Assembly: GCA_002803225.1 (NCBI GenBank) | Contig: NXFV01001783.1 | Span: forward strand, 1-23,901 | Source: Gamarada debralockiae | Lineage: Eukaryota; Ascomycota; Leotiomycetes; Helotiales; Hyphodiscaceae | DNA: 23,901 nt | Direction of reading: 5' to 3' | Notes under the pieces: model-generated | What the model was told of the DNA's origin: nothing | Databases searched by the model: none | What the model saw: only the letters and a program-made list of their open reading frames with translations | Made by a program: the position numbers and the translations under genes | In this document: in pieces, positions 10,587-21,715 of the stretch | Layout: each line of letters begins with the position of its first letter | Position numbering within the stretch: position 1 is the stretch's first letter

Positions 10587-10861
10587 TGTCAAATTTATGG
10601 TCAAGTGGGGCAAGAAGGGTCACGTGGACACTAGTAAAAGAGCTTCGGTGAAGTGATATTTCATTCAGGTGTACTTGACTTGATTCTTATTCCATTTCTA
10701 CCTGCGGCAGAGCCTGTATATATAGAGCTCTGTATAGCTCGTATATATGTACCTTACGGACGAGTCTACAGGGCCTTCAGATATCGGGTCAGATATCGGG
10801 TCCGATCAATCGGATCAGATCGGTACTAAAGATACCGATATTTCAGGCAATATTCCTGACA
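10587..10861 (+). mobile_element. Solo LTR (275 bp) with perfect target-site duplication
   Basis: The element begins TGTCA and ends TGACA, a perfect 5-base inverted terminus. It is bounded on both sides by the identical direct repeat CCCGC (10582-10586 and 10862-10866), the 5-base duplication left by LTR-retrotransposon integration. A TATATATAGAGCTC element at about 10719 marks a likely promoter, which sets the orientation. No internal retrotransposon genes adjoin it, so recombination between two LTRs removed the body. The intact duplication suggests a fairly recent event. Restoring the empty site joins ATTTACCCGC to TAGTTACTTG. Confidence 0.9.
10778..10839. repeat. Dense direct and inverted repeats in the 3' part of the solo LTR
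   Basis: CAGATATCGGGT is present twice in tandem (10778-10789 and 10790-10801). CCGAT-CA-ATCGG follows (10802-10813), then ATCGGTA (10819-10825) with TACCGAT (10833-10839), a 7-bp stem around a 7-base loop. All share an ATCGG core. It may fold in the LTR transcript or serve as a multi-site binding array. Confidence 0.7.
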
Positions 10862-10940
10862 CCCGCTAGTTACTTGGGCCCAAGGGTCCCCAGCCTTATG
10901 AGTTCTCCATTTTTACTCGGGGGTTGGGTACAAATCTCTT

Positions 10941-11383
10941 GTGGGCCCCCATGGGGACCCGTTGCGCACCCTATTGTCACTCTACCAAACCTCCATGTTG
11001 ACAACGGCTCCAACAAAGATGGTTCACTATGGTCCCCCTTTGTCCCTACCGCCGTCCAATACTCCGCCGAGCAGCTCGAGTCAATCATCATCCAAGCATG
11101 TTGTCACATTGAACAATGTCCAACAGTCCATTGAGATGGTCAAAGGCGTCGTTGCCATGGAGGTTACCTCCACTGCCCCAAATTGCACTTGCTCTGACAC
11201 GCCAACTCATACGCCCACCCTTCCAGCATCCGCACAGCCTCCTACACTCGAGCAGCTCTTGCTAAAGCTCGTCAAGGCAAAGGCGACAGACTCGGCTGGA
11301 ATGTCTGAAGATACCAAGCCTGACGACCTAGGAGATTCTCAGCTGGAGGAAGGGGTGGCTGAGGCTTCAGAAACGGAATATAA
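10941..11383 (+). CDS. Unassigned coding-like segment, probable gene fragment
   Basis: The frame is open from 10941 to a stop at 11426; codon use with many C/G third positions up to about 11383 looks genuinely coding. The product is Ser/Pro/Thr-rich, then charged (LEQLLLKLVKAKA; EDTKPDDLGDSQLEEG), ending ETEYK at a possible donor GTGAAC (11384). No exon after it reads convincingly: candidate acceptors near 11447 and 11501 give early stops. The ending resembles, weakly, the disordered N-terminal region before the xYKTVNEVW block of fungal AAA ATPases, but the diagnostic block is absent. It starts just after the solo LTR, so it may be a truncated gene or retroelement piece. Confidence 0.3.
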
Positions 11384-11426
11384 GGTGAACTTACGCGTCT
11401 CATATGGTGCTGTTGCTATGCACTAA

Positions 11427-11878
11427 GAGAGACTCTCACCCACAGGGTTAGGGGTTCATATTTGCTATCTACGACGCTGATAACTAGCTACATATTAAAG
11501 GTTACCCAAGGCTACTGGAAACAGTGGTGATCTGGGCGGAGGTAGCCCAGCTCCAACGCAATCTTCGCTTTCAGCACCTGTTCAACAAGGGCTCAATGTC
11601 TCAGGCCAAATGGAGTCAGCTTATTGCAGCAGGTCCAGTTACCCCAGTTAGTTGGGGCGGCAATGCCGGCACAGCTGAATGCTACAATCTGAATACATAG
11701 TGAACCTGGGGTGATTGCAGTAGTTGATGTCGATTGATCATCCTATGTTATAGTCATGGATAATAAGAAAAACTTGCAACTTATCAAAGCCCATTCGTAT
11801 GCAAAAGAATGGATTGATTCCTATTATAAGTTGCTTGGATGAATTTAAGTTAATTACCTGCTACTGAACCTCAAGCTT
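11427..11878. other. Stretch without a clear gene
   Basis: Short open pieces occur in all three plus frames (about 11500-11740), Gln/Pro-rich in two of them and interrupted by stops. They could be downstream remains of the 10941-11383 segment. The last 150 bases before 11879 are AT-rich and probably the 3' flank of the apple-domain gene. Confidence 0.35.
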
Positions 11879-13846
11879 TTAAATCGTCCTCCTGGCCGGG
11901 CATACATTCTCATTATAGTCAGGAGGAAAACCTATATCCCGATTACTTTCAAACAAATTAAGAGCACCACCACCACAAGCACCAGGATTATATCCAGTGT
12001 TGTACCACGCAGCAATATCATTTGGCTGGCCATCAGCAACATTCGAATAGTGGTACCAATCACCACCGGCGATACCATTTGGACAAATGGCTGGCATTTG
12101 CCCACCGATAGGGTAAACACCTGTGAAATAGGCAAAAGTGCATGTTCCGGGAGACCATATGTCGTTGGGTGTATCGACGCCGAATTCGAAGTTCCACCAG
12201 ACGCAATTGAAAATTCTGGTACAGGCATGGCAGCAATCGAGTTTGTTGATAGTAATTATAGAAGGCGCAGTCGAAACGTTGTTCCCAGGCACTGCTGCAA
12301 GGGCCGGAGGAGGCGAAGGAAGGTTAAATGCGAAGCTCGGTTCGCAATACGCTGGGACGGTAGTTGACCCACCATTACCGTAAGAGGTGCAGGTGGAGGA
12401 CTTGAAAATATTGTCAGCATTCATCTGATGGATTGCGGAAGTTGCGTACCAAAGTGGTTTTAGAGTAGAGGTATGTAGACACGGTCTGTGTAATTACGGT
12501 TGATGGGGCGCAAGATGAGGGGTTAGATCTGGCCTCAATTAGAACGTCCCGCTTATCTCTGGCTTCAATTGGAACATGTAGGTTATCTCTGGCCTTAATT
12601 GGCACATCCGGAGGCGTAGTTGGTTCTGGTATTGCGGCGCGTTTATAGTCTCCCGTGCATCCTGGTCCGATCCATCCATAACATTGAGGGCCTCCTGGGA
12701 CGGTAGAAGGAGACGGTTTTGTACCATAGGTTATCGGTGTTTCTGAAGGAAAGATGGTCTGTAAATTGTATTGGTACTCTTCAGTGTATAGTACAGACGT
12801 CCACGGGGAGATTGTATCGATAGATGTCGACTGGATATCTGTTACCAGGGGTATTCTCAAATAACAAAAGCAAGTGAACATACCGTATAAATAGTCGTGG
12901 TTGTAGTCGAAATTCCAGAGTAGCACGGGGGAATCCAATACGCGGCGTTAACTGCGTCGTTACTATCCCGTGGATTGACGGTACTCTTCATATAGCAGGG
13001 ACCTGTAGGATATCCCCAATGCCAAGCAACAGCGATACAACCTGGCGTTAAATCGCATGTAACCATGCACTCAAATATACCAGTCGTCCAGACGGGACTC
13101 CCCATATCCCCTCCATAAAGGTCAGTGCCACACATGAGATGGTATTCTCTTAGATAATATGTTTCGTTCGCTCCGTTTTGGTTCGGACAAATGGATGACC
13201 GAAATGCTCCCCATGATCCCGAAGCCGATGTTTGAGAGTGCGAATACGTGCTCTGAAGCATGCATGTACCTCCCGGCAAGATTGTTCCTACGCCCGGAGC
13301 AAAGTTGACGTAAGTACAACCATTCAGAAAATTAGCCTCGCACTCATCAATGCAATCCTGAAACGTGGTTGTGATGACCTGGAGTATAACATCGCCCGGA
13401 CGCTGCGAGTTGCATTCGGTGACATAGCATGTGCCACCGTCGGGAACATCCAAGCATACACTATTGGAGGCTGGGCATTCTGGTCCTTCGGCACTAGGTA
13501 GATGGGCGGCCATCATACCGTTATACACGACTGGAGCGTTAAGGGCCTTCCTCATATAGCAGGGGCCAGGTGAGCCGGGAATGTACGAAACATCTACGCA
13601 TGGAGATGTAGTTGAGCAGAGTGCGATACAATCCTCGAGAGTATCTGTCCATCCTGGACTGCCGGGGATATCTACACCAGGACGATCATATCCGCATTCG
13701 ATCACATACGTTAATTGGGAGGCCGGATCAACGTATGTCTGCTCGTTATCGTTGGGGCATTCGAGTTGAGCAAGCGCGACATTTGCGAGACTTGATAAGG
13801 AAAGAAGCACGAGGAAGACTGGTGAAATCATCCTCGTTGAAGGCAA
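11879..13846 (-). CDS. Secreted Cys-rich protein with apple/PAN-like repeats, 3 exons, 621 aa
   Basis: Exons are 13846-12884, 12830-12450 and 12400-11879. Introns are 53 bases (GTATGT...CAG) and 49 bases (GTACGC...AAG, branch GCTGAC); all junctions are phase 0. A signal peptide (residues 1-26) precedes three related units at about 28-120, 125-220 and 222-312. Each has a CxxxC pair inside a helix (TLEDCIALC, TFQDCIDEC, IFECMVTC), then a Cys followed by a short hydrophobic strand and CYM or CML. This is the apple/PAN-like pattern of fungal secreted proteins. A Thr-rich linker, a Pro-rich part and a 10-residue triple repeat follow. The C-terminal unit (about 460-600) has a similar CCHACTRIFNC core. 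Such modules bind protein or sugar. The function is unknown; extracellular or wall location is inferred. Confidence 0.8.
12523..12612 (-). repeat. Three 30-bp tandem units inside the apple-domain gene
   Basis: Units at 12523-12552, 12553-12582 and 12583-12612 are in frame and encode, in protein order, DVPIKARDNL, HVPIEARDKR and DVLIEARSNP. They differ at several bases each, so the expansion is not recent. The second unit ends in a dibasic KR, and another KR lies 14-15 residues before the first unit. Both could be cut by a Kex2-type protease. Confidence 0.85.
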
Positions 13847-14784
13847 GACGAGAGATTGAAAAAGAATGCGAATTTTTTGGATTGAAAATCTAGATCCTGC
13901 GGACCCGATTCGAATCTTGTAGTACTACTACTTCCTATGGCAGAATCGAACGATGTCTGGCCAAGCCAAGGGGATAGAAATTTGAGGTTTCAATACGCCA
14001 TAGTCCATTTCCAAGAAATTGTTTGGGTTATGAAGTGGCTAAAATTAGACCGGCTACCACCACTCTTGTGGACGTTTCTTAATTCAGTTGCATGGCTAGG
14101 CTATTGCCAATTTCGAATTACGCCAACACAGGGGCCGTACCCATCTTGGCGTATGGCAAGATCCGAGACTGCTTCGGTAGCTTAGCGTCGCGCCACATAT
14201 AAAAGGTCGGCGGATGAAGCGCAACCTCCATCCCACTCCGTTCCTAAGAGCTTGGCCTGACGGTATTGTACCTTGAGACCACGTCTCCTAGTAGTACAAT
14301 ATATGATAACTAATGATAACGGCCTGTGCAGCCGAGCCAAGCAATCGATCGGATCGACCCATGACCTCTGATTGCAACGATATGGTGAGAGGTCAGTCAG
14401 CCTTTCCCAAAAGGAGGCGTTTCTGTGGGGAAGGTACTCGAAGGTATGTACTTCACTGCCGCTAGGCCGAATCACCAAGAGAATTAGAACTTTTGTATTC
14501 TACTGGTCGTAAGGTGATTACAATCACGACCATTGCCTCGCAAGCTATGGTGAGTTTTGTTGGCAGGTCTAGAAGGTACAGTGGTGTCTGAGGTCCGAGC
14601 TGTCATCGAGCGCTCGCTTAGCGCAATCCAATTTCCCTCACGACCGGGCCCGTTTTCGCAGAGATTACGGTCTAATGATAGCGCTAGACGTGATATCATG
14701 AGGCCTGCCACGTCGGGCCGCGTTCGCCCTCCCTCTGTCTGCGCCTATTGAAGCTCTCCCGACCTAGTTCTAGGCACCATAAGA

Positions 14785-14807
14785 CATGTGATGCATCACA
14801 TGACTCA
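14785..14807. promoter_or_regulatory. 18-bp perfect palindrome overlapping an AP-1/Gcn4-type site
   Basis: CATGTGATGCATCACATG (14785-14802) is a perfect palindrome with no loop. Its final TG begins TGACTCA (14801-14807), the consensus for bZIP factors of the Gcn4/AP-1 type. The palindrome itself contains CATGTG/CACATG half-sites and a GATGCATC centre, so it suits a dimeric regulator. It lies in the intergenic spacer, about 940 bases upstream of the apple-domain gene and 1.2 kb upstream of PRMT1. Confidence 0.5.
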
Positions 14808-14876
14808 GGGATCACTTTATCAGTGTGACGTGTTCTATGAGTAATAGGGAGATTCCTGTCGATAAGTACAGACTAC

Positions 14877-15184
14877 TGTAATTGGTTTGTTCATTAGTAT
14901 CTTCACAACCTAATAATCCAACTTGGTCACTCCACATTCTCGTCCGTCACGTGACCATATTGCAAGAGACCAAATTACTTTCGAGCTAGGGAGTAGTGGG
15001 AGATTGACTATCTTAGAGCTGTTTAGAGGAGTAATAAGCCAGCTCGGATGACACACTATATTATAAAGGGATGGCTCCGTTGGTTTGATAATCGAATGTG
15101 TTGCGCGAATAAGGTCTTATTACTGGAAACTTCTCAGCTCATAAGCTAGGTATTGAGCAGATAATAGAGAAGAGAGAACTTACA
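14877..15184 (+). mobile_element. Possible old LTR, weak
   Basis: The stretch begins TGTAA and ends TTACA, perfect 5-base inverted termini, and carries a CTATATTATAAAGGG element near 15055 and a purine-rich 3' part, as LTRs often do. Flanking words (ACTAC and CACGC) do not match, and no retrotransposon genes are next to it. It may be chance. Confidence 0.25.
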
Positions 15185-15962
15185 CACGCGAAGGTATATA
15201 GCTTTTAAGACTTAAAGACATTAATTAATACGAAATAGGTGACGTAGCTCCCTCCAAACGCAACCTCTGAATATCAACCTTTTGATCAAGGCATCATTCA
15301 AAACTAGAAAACACACGTCAAGAGGCAGTTTGTTATATTTATGGCAAAGACGTTCCACAAAAGCAAGAACCTGTCTAAAGAGATGTATATTACGTGTAAT
15401 TAAACAGGGAGTTCAAGTATGGGTATAGGATATCACACCTGCAACGATTTAGTCTTGTTGGCACTGTAGCCAGTGTATTGATTTCGGTGTTTTTCCTGCT
15501 CCTTATATAGACATTTGGACAGAATCTGACCAGACGATTAATTCGATATGAAACTTCCGTCATACAATATAATAGCGCGGTATTATTAGGCTGTTCCTAA
15601 TATACGCAAGTATATCTCTCCTTACTGCGGTCCTTAGAGTGAACGAGTCAATGATCATACGGAGCTTGATAAGCTAGTTGATAAGATTGTAGAGGAAAAT
15701 ACAAAGTAGGAGGTTGATTTAAAAGGCGATGAAGGTGGGTTGTCATTCGAATAGTTTCGACATGTGGCTTTTGAAGGCGACATAAAAAGCGGTCAGAATC
15801 GGCAGAATCGGAAAAAGTCCCTGGCGATGTGGGATTTGTTGACCGCTCGCTGGCTCTGTTCGTCTTCGCGCGTGAAAAATACACGACTTTTTCCACCGCG
15901 CCGTTTGCACCTCTTGACATCTCAAGTCGCTCCTTGTCTTACCTCGAGATCAAGTCGCAATC

Positions 15963-17231
<1,269 letters not shown>

Positions 17232-17960
17232 TGAAGCTGGCACGGTGGATGGGTGGAAGGGTATCTTCGCGGCTGTAAGCGCAGACCCTGGTTTCTTTAA
17301 TAATTTTCTAGATACTGAGGTTTTCTGGGCCTTATCTGGGAATGGATACCTTCGGCGTTTATGATCTGAGCGCAAATGAAGGAAAGTAGATTTGTGCATT
17401 GGCATAGCGCGGCCTGTACGCATCTCGGGCATTTTCTGATTGAGATGGTATGGATTTTCAGATTCAGAAATGGAAAATAGATGATAGATGGGTTTCACAT
17501 GAAATCAAAAGTCTATTATCTTCCAATGTTCAAGTTCGATGCTACTGCAGACTGACTGCTCGTGTTTGGACCTCAGCCTCCAAACCTTTCCTTTGTTAGT
17601 TCTCTTCAAGTGAAACTTTCCCAGCCCAGCAATGATTAGCGCAAGGAACGGCCCGCTCAAAATCTCAAAATCGAGACCCTGCAGGTGTCACATGATTTAG
17701 CTCCCTTCTCGAGTGATGATGTCAACAAAGCTTGATCTTCGCTGATGCGCTGATCCTGAGGCAAAGAAGAAGGTAAATAGAGATCCACCCTAGTTTCTCT
17801 CCTCATCCGGATTTCTCACAAGCCACACATCATATTCATGAGTTCCCCAATCGGCCTGCAAACAAGCAGAATGAGCGCAGCATTTTTTTTTCGATCCGCA
17901 AGTACTTGTGCACCTACGAGAATTTCTTCAGATCAAGCAAGATGTTAACATCCACGCATC
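17232..17960. other. Spacer between PRMT1 and the pseudogene pair
   Basis: The first 250 bases are probably the PRMT1 3' untranslated region. No domain or RNA gene is recognisable. A T8-A-type pyrimidine/purine tract lies near 17880-17892. Confidence 0.4.
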
Positions 17961-18849
17961 CACGGGTTCATCATCATTGGCATTGAGAATACGAACATCA
18001 ACACGGCTCCTGGCGTAAAGCTCGACGAAAAGCACAAGTCATTGTGGGGAGTGTTTTAGAAGTGCGCTCCTCTCCATCTTTTCCTTTCTACACCGAGAAA
18101 AGGGGGCCTGAGCAATGTCACTAACGCTTGACATAGTTATTTGCTGGAAAGCCTAGCTTGAAGAAGTTGCAGCTATGGACTGTAAGTTCCCTGTGTTCTT
18201 GAATTTGAGGCTCGCTGTGATCTACTCTCAACCCGCGCAAAGTTCATTCTACCACGGCGAGCAGAGAGAACAAAAGGGCCAGATGACGATCAGAACACTA
18301 ACACAACAGCAGGACGAAGCAACGTTCTCCGACCCTCTAAGTAAAGCCCAAGGCCGCTAGCAATACCAAGCATAATGGTACGGCCTCGTAGCCGCCTTCT
18401 TCGAAATCCACCAACTCTCCCACTCCGTCACCAGCTCCGGAAACCCAATAACTATGGACTTGAAATCGAAATATAAGATTAAGGGGATTGTGATGGAGAA
18501 CGTTATTGAGAGTATCATTAAGATCCAGACGGGTGAGGCTGAGGCTGAGGCTGGGGAGAAGATTGTTGGTGTCGAGAATCGATGGAATGGGAAGATTCCT
18601 GAAGGTTCTATTGCGAGTGTGAGCGCCATTTTCTTTGGGCTGTTTGGTAGGGAGGGAAGGGGCTTTGCTGGATGAAGATTTGGGCTATGTTTAAGGGTTT
18701 GAAATGGTTTTGCTGACAGTTGAGAAAAGGCTTTCAGGAATCTGAATAGGGTGGCCGTACCTGCATTTGTAGATGTACCGAAGAATGAGGAGGACAAGGC
18801 AAAGAGATTTGAGAATTCTGTCTTGAGGATTTTACTTTATATGTGTTAG
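17961..18849 (+). pseudogene. Broken SnoaL/NTF2-like protein gene
   Basis: Following homologous reading, exons are about 17961-18061, 18137-18181, 18313-18618 and 18730-18849, with introns of 75, 131 and 111 bases (GTGCGC...TAG, GTAAGT...CAG, GTGAGC...AAAAG with GCTGAC branch). The pieces read TAPGVKLDEKHKSL, VGSVLE, LFAGKPSLKKLQLWT, DEATFSDPLSKAQGR, WYGLVAAFFEIHQLSHSV and ENRWNGKIPEGSIAS, then AFRNLNRVAVPAFVDVPKNE. This order matches small fungal SnoaL-like (NTF2-fold) proteins, from memory. It is dead: a one-base loss at about 18044 shifts the frame, and stops TAG (18358) and TAA (18373) interrupt QYQA...WYGL. Both stops would be CAG and CAA before C-to-T change. The start codon is not evident. 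Confidence 0.6.
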
Positions 18850-18984
18850 AATTGATGATGGATATCAGACAAATGTATGATCATATTGTTTTAATATCTC
18901 TAAATATAGTCTGGAATTTATTGTCCAGAGTTTTGCGTCGCCCATTTTCCCATCCCTCACCCCATAAGGATTTTCTATCTTGGG

Positions 18985-20000
18985 TATCTCGGCTACAAGA
19001 ACTGTCGTCAATTATTTCAAGAAGTACAAGTTCTATTTGTTTGTCGATGAAGCCCACTTTATTGGCGCCCTTGGGTATGTGAATTCTCAATTATTTCTAT
19101 TCCTGTGGCATTATCAAACATCCGTTTGGTCCGTGACCGAGGTTTGAGGGTCGGAAGATATCTTACCATCCTGGGATTGTTTCTGTCACACTTTTCGCCC
19201 GTAATCCTTCTCGGACAAATTAAGGCTAACCATGGAACTTTACAGTCCCCGAGGCCGCGGTATCTGCGATTACTTCAACATCGACCCCTTGGAAGTTGAT
19301 ATTCTCATGGGTACACTTACCAAATCTTTCGGAGCAAATGGCAGCTACGTCGCAGCGAACAAGGCGATTATCGACAAGCTCCGAGTTACAAACGCTGCGA
19401 TGCTCTATGGTGAGAGCTCTACTCCCCCAGTTCTAATGCAGATTCTCTCTTCACTGAAAATCATCGCCGGAGAAGCGGTCCCCGGACAAGGCGAAGAACG
19501 CCTCCAACGCATCGCCTTCAATTCCCGTATCTGCGATTGGGATTGAAGCGTCTTGGCTTCGTTCTGTACGGCCATGACGACTCACCTCTTATTCCTGTTA
19601 TCTTGTACCATCCAGGAAAACTGCTAGCGTTCTCCCATGAGATGCTCCGGCGCAAAATTTCCATTGTCATAGCTGGCTATCCTGCTACACCGTTGATCTC
19701 TGCTCGTGCCCGCTTGTGGTGTCGGCTGCTCATAACAAGGATGATATGGACCGTCTTCTTGCAGCGTGTGACGAGGTTGGAGATCTGCTGCAGCTCAAGT
19801 TCAGTAGTGGTATTGCAGGCGGGACTGACACGCTGCCTGAGAGCACCACGCAAGACGAGGGCAAATAGAGGCGCAGTGCTCAAGGTGGATGCACTATTCA
19901 GCCTCCGAGGTGGAGTTTGAAGGATGTCCTTGCGAATGGGTTGCAGGATGCTAAGATGCAACTCAGACAGGGTGCAGTGTCACCCGAGTTGGAAAAGTGA
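18985..20000 (+). pseudogene. LCB2: Truncated LCB2-like serine palmitoyltransferase (alpha-oxoamine synthase) relic
   Basis: LCB2 is the catalytic subunit of serine palmitoyltransferase, the PLP enzyme that starts sphingoid-base synthesis in the ER. The relic holds only the C-terminal half. KKYKFYLFVDEAHFIGAL ends at 19074; a 171-base intron (19075-19245, GTATGT...CTAAC...CAG) joins it to GPRGRGICDYFNIDPLEVD. GTLTKSFGANGSY, with the PLP-binding Lys, follows, then GESSTPPVLMQ, IIAGEAVPGQGEERLQR and AACDEVGDLLQLKFSSG. One-base losses near 19529 (after FNSR) and 19714 (after ISARAR) shift the frame. TAG at 19866 precedes PRWSLKDVLANG and the natural end at 19998. The N-terminal half is not found upstream, where a small deletion also disturbs 19010-19025. 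It looks like a duplicate copy, since LCB2 is essential. Confidence 0.85.
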
Positions 20001-20113
20001 TCCATGAGAGACGTTATATATCATTCCTATTCCTTGCAACGCGACACCTATTTCTGGCAAGTACCCCTAAGCAGAGAAACCCTTTCTCCAACTAAGGGGG
20101 TAACATTATTAAT

Positions 20114-20922
20114 CCGAGATTCCGCCACACCTCAAAAATGCTAGAGCTTTGGCGAGTTATAACTCCACACCAGCGTTCATTTATCATATGGGCCTTGGTA
20201 TTTAATTTGATTGGAAGGCACTCAATTAGCCACGAAAAAGGTGCGTCTTTATAACTTTGTTTAGTAAGGAATTAAGTGAGGTTATTAAAAAGTATCATTT
20301 TTGACCCCTCGTTTTCCCCACTTGTTTTACACAACAACCCAAATTTAGGTTTGCTCAGGACTTTCAATTATTATAATTAAATAGGATACATATAACATAC
20401 TTAAAACTTAAATTAAAATATTTAAAGGTTAATGAACAAATAAAGCCCAAAGTGAGGGACAGGATTCTCATACCCCGAATTTCGCTTAACACACATATAA
20501 AATCAAGGAATCTTAAAATCAGTCAACTTCAGCCCTTTCTAAAAACATAATTCTTTAATTAATTAAAAATCTAAAAAGAGAGAATTAAATATTAACCTCT
20601 AATTAATATTCCCTACAATTACCACAATAGTCAGAATACTAGTTGTGTGATTTTGATCAAAGAGAAGATGATGAGTTTTGGTGTGTTTCGCTAAAACACC
20701 GATTAATAATGGCTAGTACTGTAGAGCACTTCAAAAGTCTCCGGGAGAAGCGAGGATACTGTTGTTTTTAACGCAAGGCGCACAGGGATGATAGATCGGC
20801 CCATTATTCATGAGCGGGCCACCAGGTTATGCATACTAATCGGTACACAGTAAATTTAGGTCTCGGGGAAGTCCTATCCTCCGTGCATAAAATTAGCATT
20901 TGAGGTGTGGCTTACGTCTCGG
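20114..20922. repeat. Diverged inverted repeat bounding an AT-rich island
   Basis: CCGAGA, GCCACACCTCAAA and TGCTA occur in that order at 20114-20143. Their reverse complements TAGCA, TTTGAGGTGTGGC and TCTCGG lie at 20894-20922. The 750 bases between are very AT-rich, with no open frame. The pair may be the ends of one decayed element, or two old LTR copies of one family in opposite orientation. The right copy lies in a 177-bp stretch (20760-20936) that begins TGTTG and ends TAACA, preceded by a purine-rich run, again LTR-like, but without a target duplication. Confidence 0.55.
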
Positions 20923-20993
20923 CCCCGCGTCTAACAAAATTAAGCTCCTTGCTTGACGAAGTAGCTTAGATGACTACTGAAACACTCTAATAG

Positions 20994-21420
20994 GGCCACG
21001 CGAACTATATCGGGGCTGCCCGAAATTGGAAGTCTGTACTGTACAACGTAGGCGGATTCGTCACCTCTGGGACGCTCTGCAATAAGTCCATGAAGTGGAA
21101 GTACACTTTTTCATTCCCGCACGGTATTCTCAACGCGAGTCATATCTTTAGGGTATGTCGTAGTCAATTTAAATCTTTGACCATGATAGAAAGATCTTCT
21201 CCTTATTTTGATGCATTTTTCTTTCCCCTGAGAAACATAAAATTTGGAGTTCGAAGTCGAACTTGGACATGACGCGTAGGTTTTGGGGATGTTGATCTTG
21301 GCATTCTCCGCAAACGGTGGACCTATGGAATTGCTGCTTACGAGGACGAGAGACTTGCGAATCTATTGGCTGTCATTGAGCTTGATTTCAACAGGTCGTT
21401 GAGATCTACAACAACGTGCT
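20994..21420 (+). other. Coding-like island, unrecognised gene relic
   Basis: A plus frame stays open for about 93 codons (20994-21272) and reads NYIGAARNWKSVLYNVGGF and onward. A second frame (about 21275-21420) reads FGDVDLGILRKRWTYGIAAY, then EDERLANLLAVIELDFNR. The second part has helix-like composition and looks truly coding, but no start, splice sites or family could be fixed. It may be a relic exon of an accessory gene. The alternative is chance. Confidence 0.3.
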
Positions 21421-21715
21421 CTCAAAGAACATGGTAGCAAGGGAATTGCAAGTCTTGGCGGTGTGCCTTGAATAGCCATGTTCCCTGCATATTCGTCGAC
21501 GACTCGACGACTACATTGTGAAGTACAAAAGTGAGGGTCTAAAAGTGTTAGATTATTATTTAAGAGTTCATTGCCGTTTGCACTTTACATAGTCTCTCCT
21601 CAACAGCTTTCTCTCCTGGTTATTCAACTTCATCTCTCTACCTCCCGCCTGACAGCCATTACGCCAAGTTGTTTTCATCTGAACGACTTTCAAACTCATT
21701 TTACAGCTCTCCAAA

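Larger units (their letters stand above)
13847..15962. other. Long spacer between divergent apple-domain and PRMT1 genes
   Basis: Both genes read away from this 2.1-kb spacer, so it holds their promoters. A plus-strand TATAAAAG lies near 14198. TGACCTC and GAGGTCA form an inverted pair around 14362-14395. A CACGTGAC E-box is at about 14948. Short frames at 13937-14185 and 14182-14478 show no recognisable domain. No RNA gene was recognised. The 200 bases before PRMT1 are its likely leader. Confidence 0.45.

Noticed and set aside
13232..13893. Plus-strand frames over the apple-domain gene
   Set aside because: They are antisense to the Cys-rich exon 1, which has a signal peptide and conserved modules.
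13895..13935. tRNA-like B box (GATTCGAATC)
   Set aside because: The flanking bases do not form a T-arm, and no A box or acceptor stem fits on either strand.
18357..18797. 146-codon minus-strand frame
   Set aside because: The plus strand carries the recognisable SnoaL-like relic; the minus frame is its shadow.
19105..19299. Small plus-strand frame of 64 codons
   Set aside because: It lies mostly in the 171-base intron of the LCB2-like relic and is out of frame with it.
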